A DNA stretch of 64,000 bases from Drosophila miranda (Eukaryota > Arthropoda > Insecta > Diptera > Drosophilidae): contig NC_046673.1 of assembly GCF_003369915.1 (NCBI RefSeq), forward strand, positions 790,001-854,000. Direction: 5' to 3'. The position numbers and the translations under genes were made by a program. This document shows, piece after piece, positions 19,698-32,162 of the stretch. Within the stretch, counting starts at the first letter, position 1, and each line of letters begins with the position of its first letter. The notes beneath the pieces were generated by a model. That model worked only from the letters and a program-made list of their open reading frames with translations. It was not told the DNA's origin and searched no databases.

Positions 19698-22145
19698 TTA
19701 ATCGACGACGTAGTTGGGATGGACCACTAGGAGGGGATCATTGTCCACTTGCTCCTCTGCCGGCCCTTTGAAACTGGACAGGTTGGATGTCTTAAGGGGA
19801 ATGATTACCTGGTCGTGGTAGATGAGGCGATCGATCAACTTTTCGATGAGGTTCTTACGCGAGATGAGCTCGTCCTCTGACTCGATCTGGTCGGCGACCT
19901 GTTCCAGGTACCAGGTGACTACATCACTACGCTTCATGCCAGAGTCGCTGCCCTCAACCTCGCAGCGGGCTTCTTCGCCACGCATGTGCAGCACCAGCAT
20001 GGTGGATAGGTTCTTATAGTCCTCGAAAGAGAGGGTAAACTTCTTCTTCTGGACAGTGCTGGCGCCCGAAGTGTCTAAGGTATCGGTTTCTGTGTTGGCC
20101 GCAGCCCCGTTGTTCTCCATGTCAATATCATCCTGAATTCCATCGTCCACGTCCAGATCATCGTCATCGTCCAAGTGGATGTCGGGCTGCTCCACGCGGA
20201 TAATAGACTTGTTCAGCAAACGGAAGGCCTCCTTGACGTGTCGCTCCAGCACTCGATTCGAGCACTCCAGCTTGGCCATGGCCTCGCTCAGCCGGATCAT
20301 TGACTCCAGCTGGCGGACGGTGATACGCCAGGTGCTACGGCCGGCGGTGCCCGTATCACGCTGGCGCAGATGGCCGTAGTTCTCCACCAGCATTTTGCCG
20401 GCCTCCTGGCCGATGATCGGCTTGAACTGGCGAGCGAAGGTCACGTAGCGCAGTACCTCCTCGCGGCTGTATGCCCGCTCTACAGATTCTTCTATGTTCG
20501 AGTGGAGGTCCACAATCTTCCGAGCAATGGCATAGTCCACCACCTCGTTACACTCGTCGACCAGAATGAAGAACAAATCGAAGCGAGACATGATCGGAGC
20601 CGACAGCTGGATGTTCTGCTGTAGGCTCTTGGAACGGTCGTAGCGGCCATTGATAGGATTGGCAGCGGCCAGGATCGATGTGCGGGCATTCAGTGTGGCC
20701 CGGACTCCGGCGCGGGCAATCGAGATCGTCTGCTGCTCCATGGCCTCATGTATGGCCACCTGGTCGCGCAGGTCCATCTTGTCAAATTCGTCGATGCAAC
20801 AGATGCCGTTGTCGGCCAACATCAGGGCGCCCGCCTCGATCACAAAGTCGAAGCTTTCTTCGTCGCGCACCACCGCGGCCGTGAGACCTGCCGCCGATGA
20901 GGCCTTCCCCGAAGTGTAAATGGCGCGTGGCGAGAAGTCCGACACCTGCTTGAGGAACTGCGACTTGGCCGTGCTGGGATCGCCGACAATGCAGACGTTG
21001 ACGTCGCCACGGAGCGAGGTCTTCTCTATGGTGGTCTTGGCTACGCCCCCGAACAGCTGTAGCAAAATGCCCCGCTTCACTTCGTCGTTGCCGTAAATGG
21101 AGGGGAAGAGGCAGGTGATGAGGTTCTGGTACAGGTTGCGATCCTTGGACATCTCGTAGATCTTATGCCACTCGGCGTCCGTCATCTGCTTCTTCATGTC
21201 TTCGGCGGTGACCTCAGACATGGGAAGATCTGTGCCGCCGAAGCGCGCCGTGGTTGCCTGGACGCTGCAGGCCAGGAAGGCCATGCGATAGTTGAGCTCG
21301 CGCATACCCAGGGCCTTCAATCCGGTGACTCCCTCCATGCCCTCGCCGGGCTTGTGGCGGGAGCCGGACTCGGCCCTGGTTCCGGGCATTGCCAGCACAC
21401 TGACATCGGGTACCACGATGAGAGTGCCGGTGAAGTCGTAGCGATCGCCAGCCTGGACGGTCTCCACCAGTTCTGAGCGCAAAATAATCTCAACTGCACG
21501 CGGAATGCAGCCGCGGGGAAGCTCCGCCTGTGTCTCCTGGATACGGATCTTTTGAAAGTCGAGAAACAGGCTCTTCTCTACATCGAGCATGAAACGGCGG
21601 CGGTTAGAGCACACGGGATTTCGGCAGATGGTGGGATTGGTGAATTTGAACTGCTGCTCCACGTTACGGATTTCAGTTTGGCAGTCCAGGCACATGAAGG
21701 TGCCCGAGACGAGCTCCGGGTGGACGGGATGCGTTCGCACCACTTGACCGGAGATGCGGATGAGGGTGCCGATCTTCGAAGTAGTCAGATCACGCACCTT
21801 GTGACGAGTCGGCACCTCCGTGAAGGCCACATAGCAGTCCTTGTTTGTTTTGAGGCCAATGCGATCCTTCACGTAGTTGGAGACCGACTGGCAGAGGAAC
21901 GGGTAGACGTGGTAGTACTCCTCGATGATAGCCGTGGCTAGGTTCTGGTCGTACTTCTCCACATCCTCAAAGCTCACCTCAAGGGTGCAGCGATCGGGCG
22001 ACTCCAGATTTGCGGCGGGACGAGTGTACTTGATTTCGCCATTCTCCTTGAACTCCTCGAGGAAGTCTTGAAAGAGCTTCTGGGTGCGTATGCCCACATC
22101 ATCTTTGACGCGTAACTGACCGATTTGTGCATCTGCAACATCCAT
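19698..22145 (-). CDS. Mcm6: DNA replication licensing factor MCM6
   Basis: An intronless open frame of 815 residues on the minus strand, the normal length for fly Mcm6. The N-terminal part holds a zinc ribbon (C-L-D-C near 150, C-R-N-P-V-C near 178). The AAA+ domain has Walker [11 protein letters not shown] near 387, Walker B C-I-D-E-F-D-K-M near 452 and the arginine finger S-R-F-D near 522. An acidic D-rich stretch lies near 655-675 before the C-terminal winged helix. MCM6 is one of six subunits of the MCM2-7 helicase, loaded at origins in G1 and activated in S phase by Cdc7/Dbf4 and CDK. Its activating kinase Cdc7 is also encoded in this window, about 15 kb away. All ATPase motifs are intact. 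Confidence 0.98.
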   Translation of the reverse strand: MDVADAQIGQLRVKDDVGIRTQKLFQDFLEEFKENGEIKYTRPAANLESPDRCTLEVSFEDVEKYDQNLATAIIEEYYHVYPFLCQSVSNYVKDRIGLKTNKDCYVAFTEVPTRHKVRDLTTSKIGTLIRISGQVVRTHPVHPELVSGTFMCLDCQTEIRNVEQQFKFTNPTICRNPVCSNRRRFMLDVEKSLFLDFQKIRIQETQAELPRGCIPRAVEIILRSELVETVQAGDRYDFTGTLIVVPDVSVLAMPGTRAESGSRHKPGEGMEGVTGLKALGMRELNYRMAFLACSVQATTARFGGTDLPMSEVTAEDMKKQMTDAEWHKIYEMSKDRNLYQNLITCLFPSIYGNDEVKRGILLQLFGGVAKTTIEKTSLRGDVNVCIVGDPSTAKSQFLKQVSDFSPRAIYTSGKASSAAGLTAAVVRDEESFDFVIEAGALMLADNGICCIDEFDKMDLRDQVAIHEAMEQQTISIARAGVRATLNARTSILAAANPINGRYDRSKSLQQNIQLSAPIMSRFDLFFILVDECNEVVDYAIARKIVDLHSNIEESVERAYSREEVLRYVTFARQFKPIIGQEAGKMLVENYGHLRQRDTGTAGRSTWRITVRQLESMIRLSEAMAKLECSNRVLERHVKEAFRLLNKSIIRVEQPDIHLDDDDDLDVDDGIQDDIDMENNGAAANTETDTLDTSGASTVQKKKFTLSFEDYKNLSTMLVLHMRGEEARCEVEGSDSGMKRSDVVTWYLEQVADQIESEDELISRKNLIEKLIDRLIYHDQVIIPLKTSNLSSFKGPAEEQVDNDPLLVVHPNYVVD

Positions 22146-22421
22146 GGTTCTACTGAAATCTTAGCCCTGTAACTCTCAATAATCCAAGATAAACCAAATT
22201 CAAACGATGCGATAAGCTTCGATGCTATAATCAATACTAGCCGCTGCGAGTTTTTGCCAATTTTGGCGCCGTTTTCTGACAATTGCGTTTGGCTCGTTTT
22301 GACATACGCAAGGGGTGGCAGCGCCGCCACTTGCGTGCTGTTACGCGCACGAAATTTGCTGTTGGCCGCTCACGAGGCTGCCACACTGAGGGCCAAACTA
22401 ACGAAGGCGTCAAATTCTTGT

Positions 22422-22730
22422 AGAAAATTTATTCATCAATGGCTTAAAAATATTTAGGCAGAGCTAAGGGTCTTAGTTAGCCAGTATTATTCAACAGAAT
22501 ATCAAAATTGAGCAATAGGAACGATTTTTCTCTTGAGTTGTATTACGTTTTATTTGTTGGACCCTTTTCGCTAAAACCTTTTGTAAGACAAAATCCAATA
22601 AAATCAAGTATTTAAAATAAGTCAGTCAAGTTGAAAATTGATTCACTAATCGGATAAAATTATGTAGGCAGGGCTGTGGGTTCTATCTAGCTAGAAATAT
22701 TCAACGGAATATCAAAAACGGAGAATCTGT
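22422..22730. repeat. Two diverged tandem copies of a ~100-bp sequence in the Mcm6/LUC7L3 spacer
   Basis: The stretch about 22423-22520 reappears at about 22633-22730 with roughly 75% identity by eye and a 210-bp offset. Shared anchors are GAAAATT-ATTCA, TAAAA-TAT-TAGGCAG-GCT, and TATTCAAC-GAATATCAAAA. It looks like an old tandem duplication or two copies of an unrecognised repeat. Confidence 0.65.
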
Positions 22731-22752
22731 ATAATATAACTTGAATTCGTTA

Positions 22753-22802
22753 GTATATTTACGGTATATTTTTAAAATGAGACAGTATATTTTGGTATAT
22801 TT
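22753..22802. promoter_or_regulatory. Cluster of four GTATATTT core-promoter motifs
   Basis: GTATATTT at 22753, 22764, 22785 and 22795, two of them as TTGGTATATTTT or CGGTATATTTTT, matching the Drosophila core-promoter element written KTYRGTATWTTT. The cluster lies about 200-245 bp before the LUC7L3-type ATG in the divergent spacer shared with Mcm6, so it probably marks that gene's transcription start. Confidence 0.55.
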
Positions 22803-22996
22803 TGAGGGTCAGACGTCAAATTTATTGATTCTTCGATAAAAACTTGATTATATTGTGCAGCGCGAGGGAAGATCACATCTTTCGGTCCAATTGAAACGGA
22901 GGCCACATTACCTGCCCCAAGTACTTAAACTATTGTGACGCCACCCGCCCCCTCCCCGCCCATTGGCCCTGTCCGCCGCCAGCGAAGATACCGAAA

Positions 22997-24713
22997 ATGG
23001 TGGACGCTGCCAGACAAATGCTCGATGAGCTAATGGGCCGCAATCGGAACCTGCATCCATCGGAGGCAGGACTCAAGGTGAACTGGGAGGATCCAGAGGT
23101 GAGTATGCGCTGCCAGCGGCATGAGAATATCCACTCGCATTCGTGTTATGGCTGTTCTTCTTTGCTTCCGGCTACAATATCATATCCAGTCGTCCCCTCA
23201 CATATGTATACATATGTATATCCGATATGTATTTGGTGGGGCTGCCTGACCTTGCAAACTTCTTCCTTCTACATATGCACAAATTGCAGTTTTGTCAGTT
23301 TTACAACGTGAAGTTCTGCCCGCACGATCTCTTCATCAACACACGGGCCGATCTCGGTCCCTGCGCCCGCATTCACGACGAGGAGGCCAAGCACCTGTAC
23401 GAGGAGGCGCGTCCGGCACGGAAGCGCCAGTACGAGGATGAGTTTCTTCGCTTCTGCAACGTGATGCTACACGACGTGGACCGGAAGATTCAGAAGGGTA
23501 AGCAGCGTCTGCAACTAATGCAGCGAGATCACCCGCCACCGACGCTGCAATTGAGCAAGCATCAGGACCAGTTGAACACCCTGAATGCCCGCATTAACAA
23601 GCTGCTGGCGGAAGCCGAAGAGGCTGGTATCCGCGGTGACGTTGACCAGGCCCAGGATCTGATGACGCTCTGCGAGGAGGTCAAAGAAGAGAAGGAGCAG
23701 CTTCTGCAGCAGTACGATGCCAGCCGAAAGGCAAGCAGCAAGATGATCGCCCCGGACCCGTCCAGTGCGGACGATCCCATACACAGTCCAAGAACAAGCT
23801 TCTGCGATGTCCCAGTGATCCACGACAGCACACAAGCCCCAACTCCAACTAGAACAATAAACCCAGCCCCCATTGATTTGGCCGGCGAAGCAGCAGTAGT
23901 AGCACCAGCAGCAGCCTCCCCAACCGAAGTGGACCTAGAAACCACTGGATGTAAAGCAGGCCCTGGATCAGGAGCAGATGGGGAGGAGAAGTCGGACAAT
24001 ACAGACAACAAGTCTCAGTCAAATTGGTCACACGAAGCCCTGCCCGAGAAGCAAATGAAGGTGTGCGAGATTTGCGGTGCCTTTCTGATTGTGGGCGATG
24101 CTCAGCAGCGAATTGAAGACCATCTGATGGGCAAGCAACACCTGGGATACTCTAAGGTGCGCAACGCGGTGGCCGAAATCAACGACGAGCGGCAGAAGGA
24201 GCGCGACCAGGAGCGCGAGCAGGAACGCGAGCAGGAGGAACGAAGACGGCGCGAGGGTCGGGGCCAGCGCTTTAACTCATACGACAATAGACGGTAACCA
24301 GATTCAGCTCTGACTGTTCGGCTTGCTATAGAGCTAATCATTATTCTGTTCTGTCTCTTTTTTCCCGATGGCTGTCCATCAGCGAGCCGCGCGAATATCG
24401 GGAGCGCAGTCGTGACTATGTGCAGAGCCGCCAGACCTCAGACAGGCGACATCGTAAGTAAGCGGGCGGCTCCCACGCTGGCTCGAGCAGAGTTTAAGCT
24501 TGCTCTATGTATTTGTATTTGCGCTGGCTGGCACAACTGAATATCGAATTGTTTTCAGATCACCACAAGTCGCACCACGGCCACACATACTCGCGCAACG
24601 GCAGCAATAGCAACAACAACAACCGTAGCAGACAGCACAACCACAGTCATAGCCACTATCGGCAAGAGAGCCGCGAGCGGCACGCTCGTAGTCGCAGCCG
24701 CAGTCGCTACTAG
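22997..24713 (+). CDS. LUC7-like 3 (LUC7L3/CROP) U1 snRNP-associated splicing factor, CG3198 orthologue
   Basis: Exons 22997..23098, 23290..24293, 24383..24453 and 24559..24713 give 443 residues, all junctions in frame. The start M-V-D-A-A-R-Q-M-L-D-E-L-M-G-R-N-R-N-L matches LUC7L3 rather than LUC7L1/2. A first CCCH-type finger spans exon 1/2 (C-Q-F-Y...F-C-P...G-P-C-A-R-I-H). A coiled coil follows (about 95-200), then a fly-specific acidic/Ala-rich insert, and a second finger C-E-I-C-G-A-F-L-I-V-G-D-A-Q-x-R...D-H-L-M-G-K-Q-H. The tail is E/R-rich, then H/S/R-rich with R-S dipeptides. It acts in the nucleus in 5' splice-site choice. Reading through the exon 2 donor ends at TAA 24295-24297, two codons later, giving a shorter form without the last RS part. 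Confidence 0.9.
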
Positions 24714-27523
24714 AGACCAAAAACGATAAGATGGCTAGCGCTTAAGCTGAAACTCTAGGCCAGAAGCCGAAGCAACACGAGCTCAGCCGTATCCGCGATC
24801 CTTGTAGCTAACCCAATGTACCCAACGTATCCACGCATCCACAACAAGCACCTGGCAATGTGCCTGAGTCTTCGTCCCTTCCTCATCGCTGCTGCAACCG
24901 CAACCCAACCCGAAAGAGAAACCGAAACCGAAGAACGAACAACACCATCGAGGTACTCCAAAAATAATTAACAAAATTTCAAGTAATATGTATCAGAACA
25001 GTAAAAAAAGAAACAGAATCAGAGTGAATGAGAGTGCAGCTGGCAGGCGAGATAAGATCCTTGCCAGAGCAAGGTAAATAAGGTGAGTCACCCACCGTAC
25101 CGCACCGTACCGTACCATACCGTACTTTATCACTTCACACCGTAGACATACCACAAGCTCTATATTGTTTACATATAAATGATTCCTGTGTACGCATACC
25201 AAAATAACTTGTACCTCTCAACTCTCCATTGTGAAACTGAACCTGAACCAGATCCAGAAACAAAGATCGCGCAGACGGACGAAATACAAACACACAACAT
25301 TTCCCCACTCCGAATACCCCGCAGAGAAATGTAGAAAAAGGGGCCTTGAGCACTATAGGAAGTCTCTATGGAGAGTGTAGGGTTAGCCTTTTGTATGATG
25401 TGCTGAATTGTGAAGACAAATACCGAACTGAGCTTGTATTTTCAGTATAGATTTCGAAAGGATAGAGACGATAATTTCCTGAGCTGTCCCAATCGATAGA
25501 TTCACTATTTTCACTGTTGATCAAATGGGAATTGGGAATTGTACAGAAACGGATGGAGATTATACTTAAGCTATCCGTATATCCTTATACATTTGTTCAT
25601 TCAATATTGAATTACAGATACAATTTTCCAGAGAGGAACATTCCTAGTTTGATCATACATAAAACTACAAAACTATGTATGCATGTACATACATATTTAC
25701 ATATATAGAAATAGAGAGACACTTGAGTTATGAATATTTTGTATATATGTAGATTTTATATGTACTTCCTTCCAGTCTGAACTCTATACCTACGAATAAT
25801 TTATATTGACATAGGTTGGTAATGGTGATCATATACTTATCAGATCGTACAAAAAAAGAATAAATTTAACCATGGATACCTTTTGATACACTCAGATAAA
25901 TCTTTGGCGGACAATTCCAGATCCAAATATCATGGGTTGAAAAACGGGGACTATGTTTAACTGATTTCTGAAAGAGAATAGTTTAAGGATTTAGTTAGTT
26001 AGTTGAGAGGGCATCTGTTTGTAGCGGACAGTAGGTGTAATCTCTATGCCTTGTATGTGACAGAAAGAGTGCTCAGCAGACAGATACATAAAGTACATCA
26101 AGTATTTAGGATGTTTGGCTGACTTTTGGCCGAAACCATAGCCGTAACTGAAACAGGTATTTACCAAGCCATTCCGTTATCTCTATTTTGCGCTTAACTA
26201 ACCCAACAGATACAGATCAACACACCTACCCACCCACGCATATCATGCAATCCCCACTCCACTCCACCGCAAACACACGCACACACATATGAATGTACAT
26301 ATGTATATGTATAAATAAATACATACATATATATTTATATAATATATATATGTATATATATATATAGAGAATCGTATTGCATGTGATAGAACTGAATATG
26401 GAGCATTGTGTGGGTCGTCGTCCCTCGGAGGTATGTAGTCGTAGTCCCCTTCCTTGGGAGCAGGAGACGCACAAGCAGATTAATGAGAGACCGAACATTT
26501 GTGGACATTCATGTGTGCCCTTGATGCCCTTTCCTGAACGTATTCAAACCGAAACAGAACCCGAGCCCGAACCAGAACCCTTTGATAGGGTGCCATACCA
26601 TTCGATTCTATTCCATACCATCCGATTACTTATTATCGCATGTTCACATCCATTTGGAAAGGGTACTCGAGAGAATACTTCGGCTTGCCGGCTTATGTAT
26701 ACATTCTTAGCACCTGATGCTTCATATTTGTTCTTCCCTTAATGCCGTTGTGTTTGTGCTCTCCATCCCAAAGAGTGCAACTAATCTAAGAGCCCCATCA
26801 ATCCGCCCCATGGTTCCAGATACTTATACCCAAGCATCCCTAAGAAAAGTATTCCCTCAAAAAGGGTGGGATCGTTAGAAGAACACCAAAACACGAGGTA
26901 ATTGCACTGACGAATCACATCAAATCAAACCCAATCCAATGAAATGCAAATGAAAATGAAAATCTAATGAATCAATAAAGCGTCGTGCCCCAATGCGTGC
27001 GATGGTAGGCAGAGGGAGAAAGCGAACAGTGCAGAGCGACAGCGACAGCGACAGAGACAGAAACAGAGCAGGAAAAAGGGAAAGCAAACATCCTTTATGT
27101 GTACCATATCCAGAGTGCCATATACATACATATACATATGTAATCGTATATACATATGTATGTATGTATCGTATGCTCAAGTTTTCCCCCACACTCATCC
27201 ACAGGTAAATTGTGACTGACCCCAGACCTCGATAATATAATAATACCAAATGTTAATGCTCTTGAAAAGTAAATAATTGCAAAAGACATCCAAGTGTACA
27301 AGTGTATTTACATATTGTGTATGTATGTATACCAATGTGTGTGTGTGCGTGATCAGAAAAGAACCATCAGATTTGATCTTGCCCCTCATACCGTACCCCA
27401 TAGCTGTAAAGCCTTCAGAGTTTCATCTTTTTGTGTCCGTCCCGACACACACACACACACACACGCGCACATATATATATATATATATATCAAGTTCGTG
27501 TATATATATATTAAATATTATAG

Positions 27524-27563
<40 letters not shown>

Positions 27564-30196
27564 AATATATAACTGATCGATTATGTCTCCAATCCAATTT
27601 TCCAATCTACAACCCTTATTATCAATCGCTGATCAAATGCTCACCTCGATTCACACAACTCTTTCTCAAACATTCCAGGAGCCGGAACATTCGGAATACT
27701 CTGGATCTGGCTTTGGATGTGGATCTGTGGTCAATAGAGAGAAAGATATATATATATATATATAGATAGAAAGAAGAACCAACCAGGTAACTTCTATGCC
27801 ACACCTCCCCCACATAAATGTTTCTTCACGACAGACAAGGCAGCGCGTCGCACTATCTACATATTGAATATGCGCTATGAACAGAACATACTCTGCAATC
27901 TACGACCAACGATCCACCATTCTCTGATCCCGGAAGAGAGACTCGCGTAGAACTTTATTAGGCTTGAGACATACGAGGTGAATTTCTTTTTCTCTCATCT
28001 ATAACTATCTATAGCCCTCGACTCTGACCCCGTTCACTGATCCTTACCACGCATCTCCAGTCCGTCAGTCTCTCTGTCTATTGGGACCACCCTTTAACTC
28101 TTAATTCAAAACATATATAGATACACACATCTTTAGATACACACATATATAAGGATCATGCACATATATGTATGTATGCATGTACATATTTGACTTTGTG
28201 TTCCTATTCCTAACGAGCAGCCTTCACAGTCGGATCCGGAACCCCATGATCCACGATCTCATTATGGAGTGAGTCTATAGGCTGAAAGCCCCTTCCTTTC
28301 CGGCCTCCCCGATCTGGAGAGCTTGCGAATGCCTTTTTCATACCTAACTACTTTTTCCCATTTCGGTTACGATGAATTAGAAAACCAATCAATTCAATTG
28401 AGTCCCCCACCCCCAGCCCACCCTTCCGTGGCAAAGCGCAGTCATATTCCTGTCCTTAGAGGAAAGATCAAGTTTTTTTTCAGGACAATTTTGTAGAGCC
28501 TAACGAATCATAATTATTTATCTATCTATCGATCGAAAGCCTGTAGTCATGTAAAGATGTTTTTAAGTATGATTTACGTACGCTATGAGTAAGGATACAA
28601 CATTCTAAATAGTGAGACTCGCAATAATTTTCTAATAAAGATCAAAGCAAATCCCGAAAAGGTCCCCAATCTGTTGTTTTCTTTTCGTCCTCTCATTTCC
28701 AGGTTTTCCCGCATCGAATGCCAGTTTTCCTTTCTTTTTTTTAAATATTATTTTTAGTATATTTTTTTTTTGTATATTCATATGAATGGTAAATTGGTAA
28801 ATTTAATACATATTAATAATAAGAATCATATTTATAAATTGTATTTGCCATTATTCACCGTATGTATTTGCTTTATATTCAATATCTACAATGTACGTGG
28901 GTACATACATATGCACACCGATCATCAACGGCGGGATGTACAAAACTACATATATATGTACATATTGTACGTGCATGCATACCTATGTATGTGCATATTA
29001 TACGAGGATGGTGTATGCAAGACTGTATGCAATACAGTACGTTTCATATCGTTAAAGGTCCATTACGGAGTCGTAGTAGTTAGCGAAAAATTGAATTCAA
29101 TAATGTTGCGCATTGACCAAGTCATCGAATAGGTATTATTTGGCTCAATCAGATATTTAATATGTACAATAAATTTATAGTTTATGGTCTTATTCCACCA
29201 GACTTCAAGTTCAAGCTAAGAGTGAACGAGAGAATTATGCAATCTAGTTTGGCTTTCTAGTCGAACTGGTGGCAGCGCAACGACATAATTGAACTTTGAA
29301 TGTACAATTTGGGTAGATTTGGTGTCGGTGAGCATTGTTTCGTGCGCAAATAATGCCAAGGACACCCTGTCGCGCTTATAGGTATTGGATTTCCTCTAGC
29401 TTTAGAGCTCTGAAACACTCTCTTTGACAAAAACCAATCATAGCCATCTACATCTCTCCTCATATTGTGGATATTTTTTAAACGATACTTTTACATACAT
29501 AGTTTTACAAAATGTCTTTTAGGTTACCGAACCAAAAAGAACCAAAATTGTATAAAAAAAAAATAGATTTTATTACCAAATAATAAGAAGGTCATAATAG
29601 TATAATATGCATACAAAATGGTATAATAAGATTGATAAAAAATATTTGTTTTGGGGGCGATCCAATCCTGCGATTGGACAGTTTATGAAATATCTGTGTA
29701 TGTGCTTTTTTTTCGAGCAAATATCGACTGAATTCTCCAACAATTATTGCCTTGGGTTCGCGCTACAGTTTTTACACTTCGCTTTCTAAATTCTTGTTCC
29801 GTAAAGTTTGTTCAATTTTTTTCAATTTTCAACTTAATCTTTACATCTATTTAAATCCTCTTCGGAAGTGTTTGCGCTGAATAAATGTTAAGTTTAGTTT
29901 TGAGTTTCCATTCAATTTTACAGTTGTCTCTTTCCAGGGGAAAGAGTGCGGCAGTTTTGAACAATGTGTTGGCCAGCCCTGGGCTGGGGTCAAGCTCTTG
30001 CTAAAGTTCGACTAATACCTAAAGAGTAGTTGCAAGGAGCAGGAGAACAGGAGAGGGCGTAGGGCGTGAGTGTCTTTATGGGTATGTGTGAGCTCCCGGG
30101 CCTTCCCGCCTTGCACCATCGATCCAACTAGGTTGCGGGCAACTCCTCCTCCTGAGTTCGACACCGGAGACTGCCTCGATCCAGGCTGATCCGCTG
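24714..30196. other. Long gene-poor spacer between LUC7L3-type gene and Ctr1A
   Basis: About 5.5 kb of AT-rich DNA with many ACATATGTA-type palindromes, poly-TA tracts (27472-27490, 27530-27560), CA runs (27446-27463) and short imperfect repeats. The first part is probably the 3' UTR of the LUC7L3-type gene. TTTATT at 29568-29573 (AATAAA on the minus strand) is a good candidate for the Ctr1A polyadenylation signal, giving a 3' UTR of about 630 nt. Open frames up to ~120 codons occur but are low-complexity or unlike any family, and I do not call them genes. Confidence 0.5.
27472..27560. repeat. AT dinucleotide microsatellites
   Basis: Two runs of (TA)n with intervening AT-rich sequence, preceded by a (CA)n run at about 27446-27463. 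Confidence 0.85.
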
Positions 30197-32162
30197 CTAG
30201 TGACAGTGCTCGGTCACATCCACGATGACGGACTTCTTCCAGCAGAAGAGAAAGTAGCCCACAGCCGCGCCCAGCACCACCATCAGGCAGAGCCAGACGT
30301 TGTACATCATGAAGATCAGCATGAGCAAGAAGGAGAGCGTCACCTGCAGGATGTGAAGCAGCGTCTGGTAGAGATGGTTGACCGAGAGCATCGAGGGTCT
30401 ATGGAAAAGATAGTCGTAGTCAGATACCAGATATATCAAAATGGAAGGATAGGACAGGAGTATAAAGAGTAGCTCAGGATGACACGAGAAAACTGAAACA
30501 GAAACAAAAACAAAACGAAACGGAAGGGAATGGCACAGAACGGAACAGAACAGCTCTTCCAGCGGGTTCAGTTCGTCCTTGTGTATCGGTGTTAAGCTAA
30601 CCTACACTAGACTAGGGTTGAGGCTACGTTTAAGGTTGGCCTCTTTTGCTTTGGTTGAGGTATCGTACAGTCGAATTCTACTGAGTGCACTTTACATATG
30701 TACATAATATGTACTACTTATATTGATCCAATCTGTGGCAGAAGTGACACCCGATACGAGCGGGCCTAATCAACTGGGATAGAAACAGTTACGCTCAGTC
30801 AGGCATCAGTGCAATTCCGATGAAGTGCAGACTATCGACAATACAATCGGACAGACGTTTGAGTCAGCACCAGACGTGAAATGTGAAAACAGAGCTCTGG
30901 GTAATACGATATATAATAAACTTAGATGGTAGCATTAAAGATTTACAGAATTGCACTGGAAAAGGGCTGAAACAGCGATACTTACGGTTGCTTGTGCACA
31001 ACTTCGCCAACGTATCTAAAAGATCCATTGAAGCGTGGCACAGTTACAGATTCGCATACGGATTCGAATTCAGATGCGGGTTAGCGGATCAAGTAAACAG
31101 ATGCAGGTTCGGATACAGATACAGATTCGGAATACAATATATCAATTCAATCAGCGATTACGTTTAATGGGAAAGCGGTCGGAATGAGCGTGTTTTGCGG
31201 ATCGAATTTACAAATGGTGAACGGCGGCGCGTGGTCGTATGCAGATGCAGATGGAGCGGATAATGGAGATGCGAATGCGGATGGATGGTACACACAAGAG
31301 CGGTGAGCGGGAGCAAAACGGTAACAGTTTAACGGTAACGGTAACGATAACGGCAACGAAAACGAGAAAGAAGAAGAAAGCATTAAAATTAATATTTACA
31401 AGTACAGGAACAGAGGCCACTAAGCAGGGCACAAAGGTCAAGCATGCGAAAACCATTGGGGGAACGCTCCCCCGGGGGTATTCCCGGGAGAGAAAAAATA
31501 TATTTATAGAACGAGCAACGGAACACGGAAGCCAATCCCGGGATAGTACTCACTGCACTGGGGATGGGGCAGCCGCCGCTGCGGAGGGAAGTCGCGGCGC
31601 CTCCGGATTGCGCTGGGGACCCGTCACCGGGCGGTACTCGAGCAGGTTATACGTCTTCCAGAACAGATACTCGCGGTAGTACTTGAGCCCCTCGTACAGC
31701 AGGGCCAGTAGGAAGATGGCGATCATCGACCCAATCAGGCCGGAGACCGTATCGATGTGCCACCAGGAGAAGAGGATCGTCTCGTTGTAGGCAAAGTGGA
31801 ACTATCCAAAGCAGATCGAGAGAGAGATCAATCAGAGTGTCAAGGCATAACACGGGATGTGTGTTTTCGTTGCTTACCGCCATGGACATCATGTGCTCCA
31901 TGCCAGTGACCGTGCCTCCACCGCCGCCACTATGATGGTGTCCCGCATGCATGTCGTGGGTCGTGGAATCGGTGGTAGTGGTGGTGGGGCTGATGCTGCT
32001 GTCCATCCCACTTTGATCATGGTGCATGCCAGCGTGGTCGTGGTGCAGGGAATGATCTGTCGGAACAAGCGATTACCTTACCATGGAGATCTCTGGGTCC
32101 CGCGAGTGCCGAGTTACCGAGTACTTACCAACATTGGGTGCAGTGTGATGGGCGTGGTCCAT
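30197..32162 (-). CDS. Ctr1A: High-affinity copper transporter CTR1A
   Basis: Five exons on the minus strand: 32129..32162, 31878..32056, 31554..31801, 30986..31015 and 30197..30398, 230 residues. The fourth is a 30-nt microexon (Y-V-G-E-V-V-H-K-Q plus split codons) inferred from splice sites and the fit to the D. melanogaster protein. The N-terminus is rich in His and Met ([23 protein letters not shown]), the copper-collecting ectodomain. Three membrane segments follow: about residues 80-107; a second with the M-x-x-x-M copper gate in [11 protein letters not shown]; a third with G-x-x-x-G in L-G-A-A-V-G-Y-F. The protein ends H-C-H, the conserved cytosolic copper-binding tail. It forms a trimer in the plasma membrane that imports Cu(I). 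All family motifs are intact. Confidence 0.95.

Noticed and set aside
26377-26742. 121-codon frame in the spacer after the LUC7L3-type gene
   Set aside because: Contains a run of repeated E-P from simple sequence, no family resemblance and no promoter or splice context.
31239-31679. 146-codon plus-strand frame
   Set aside because: Its right end is antisense to a Ctr1A exon and the rest is low-complexity repeat translated by chance.
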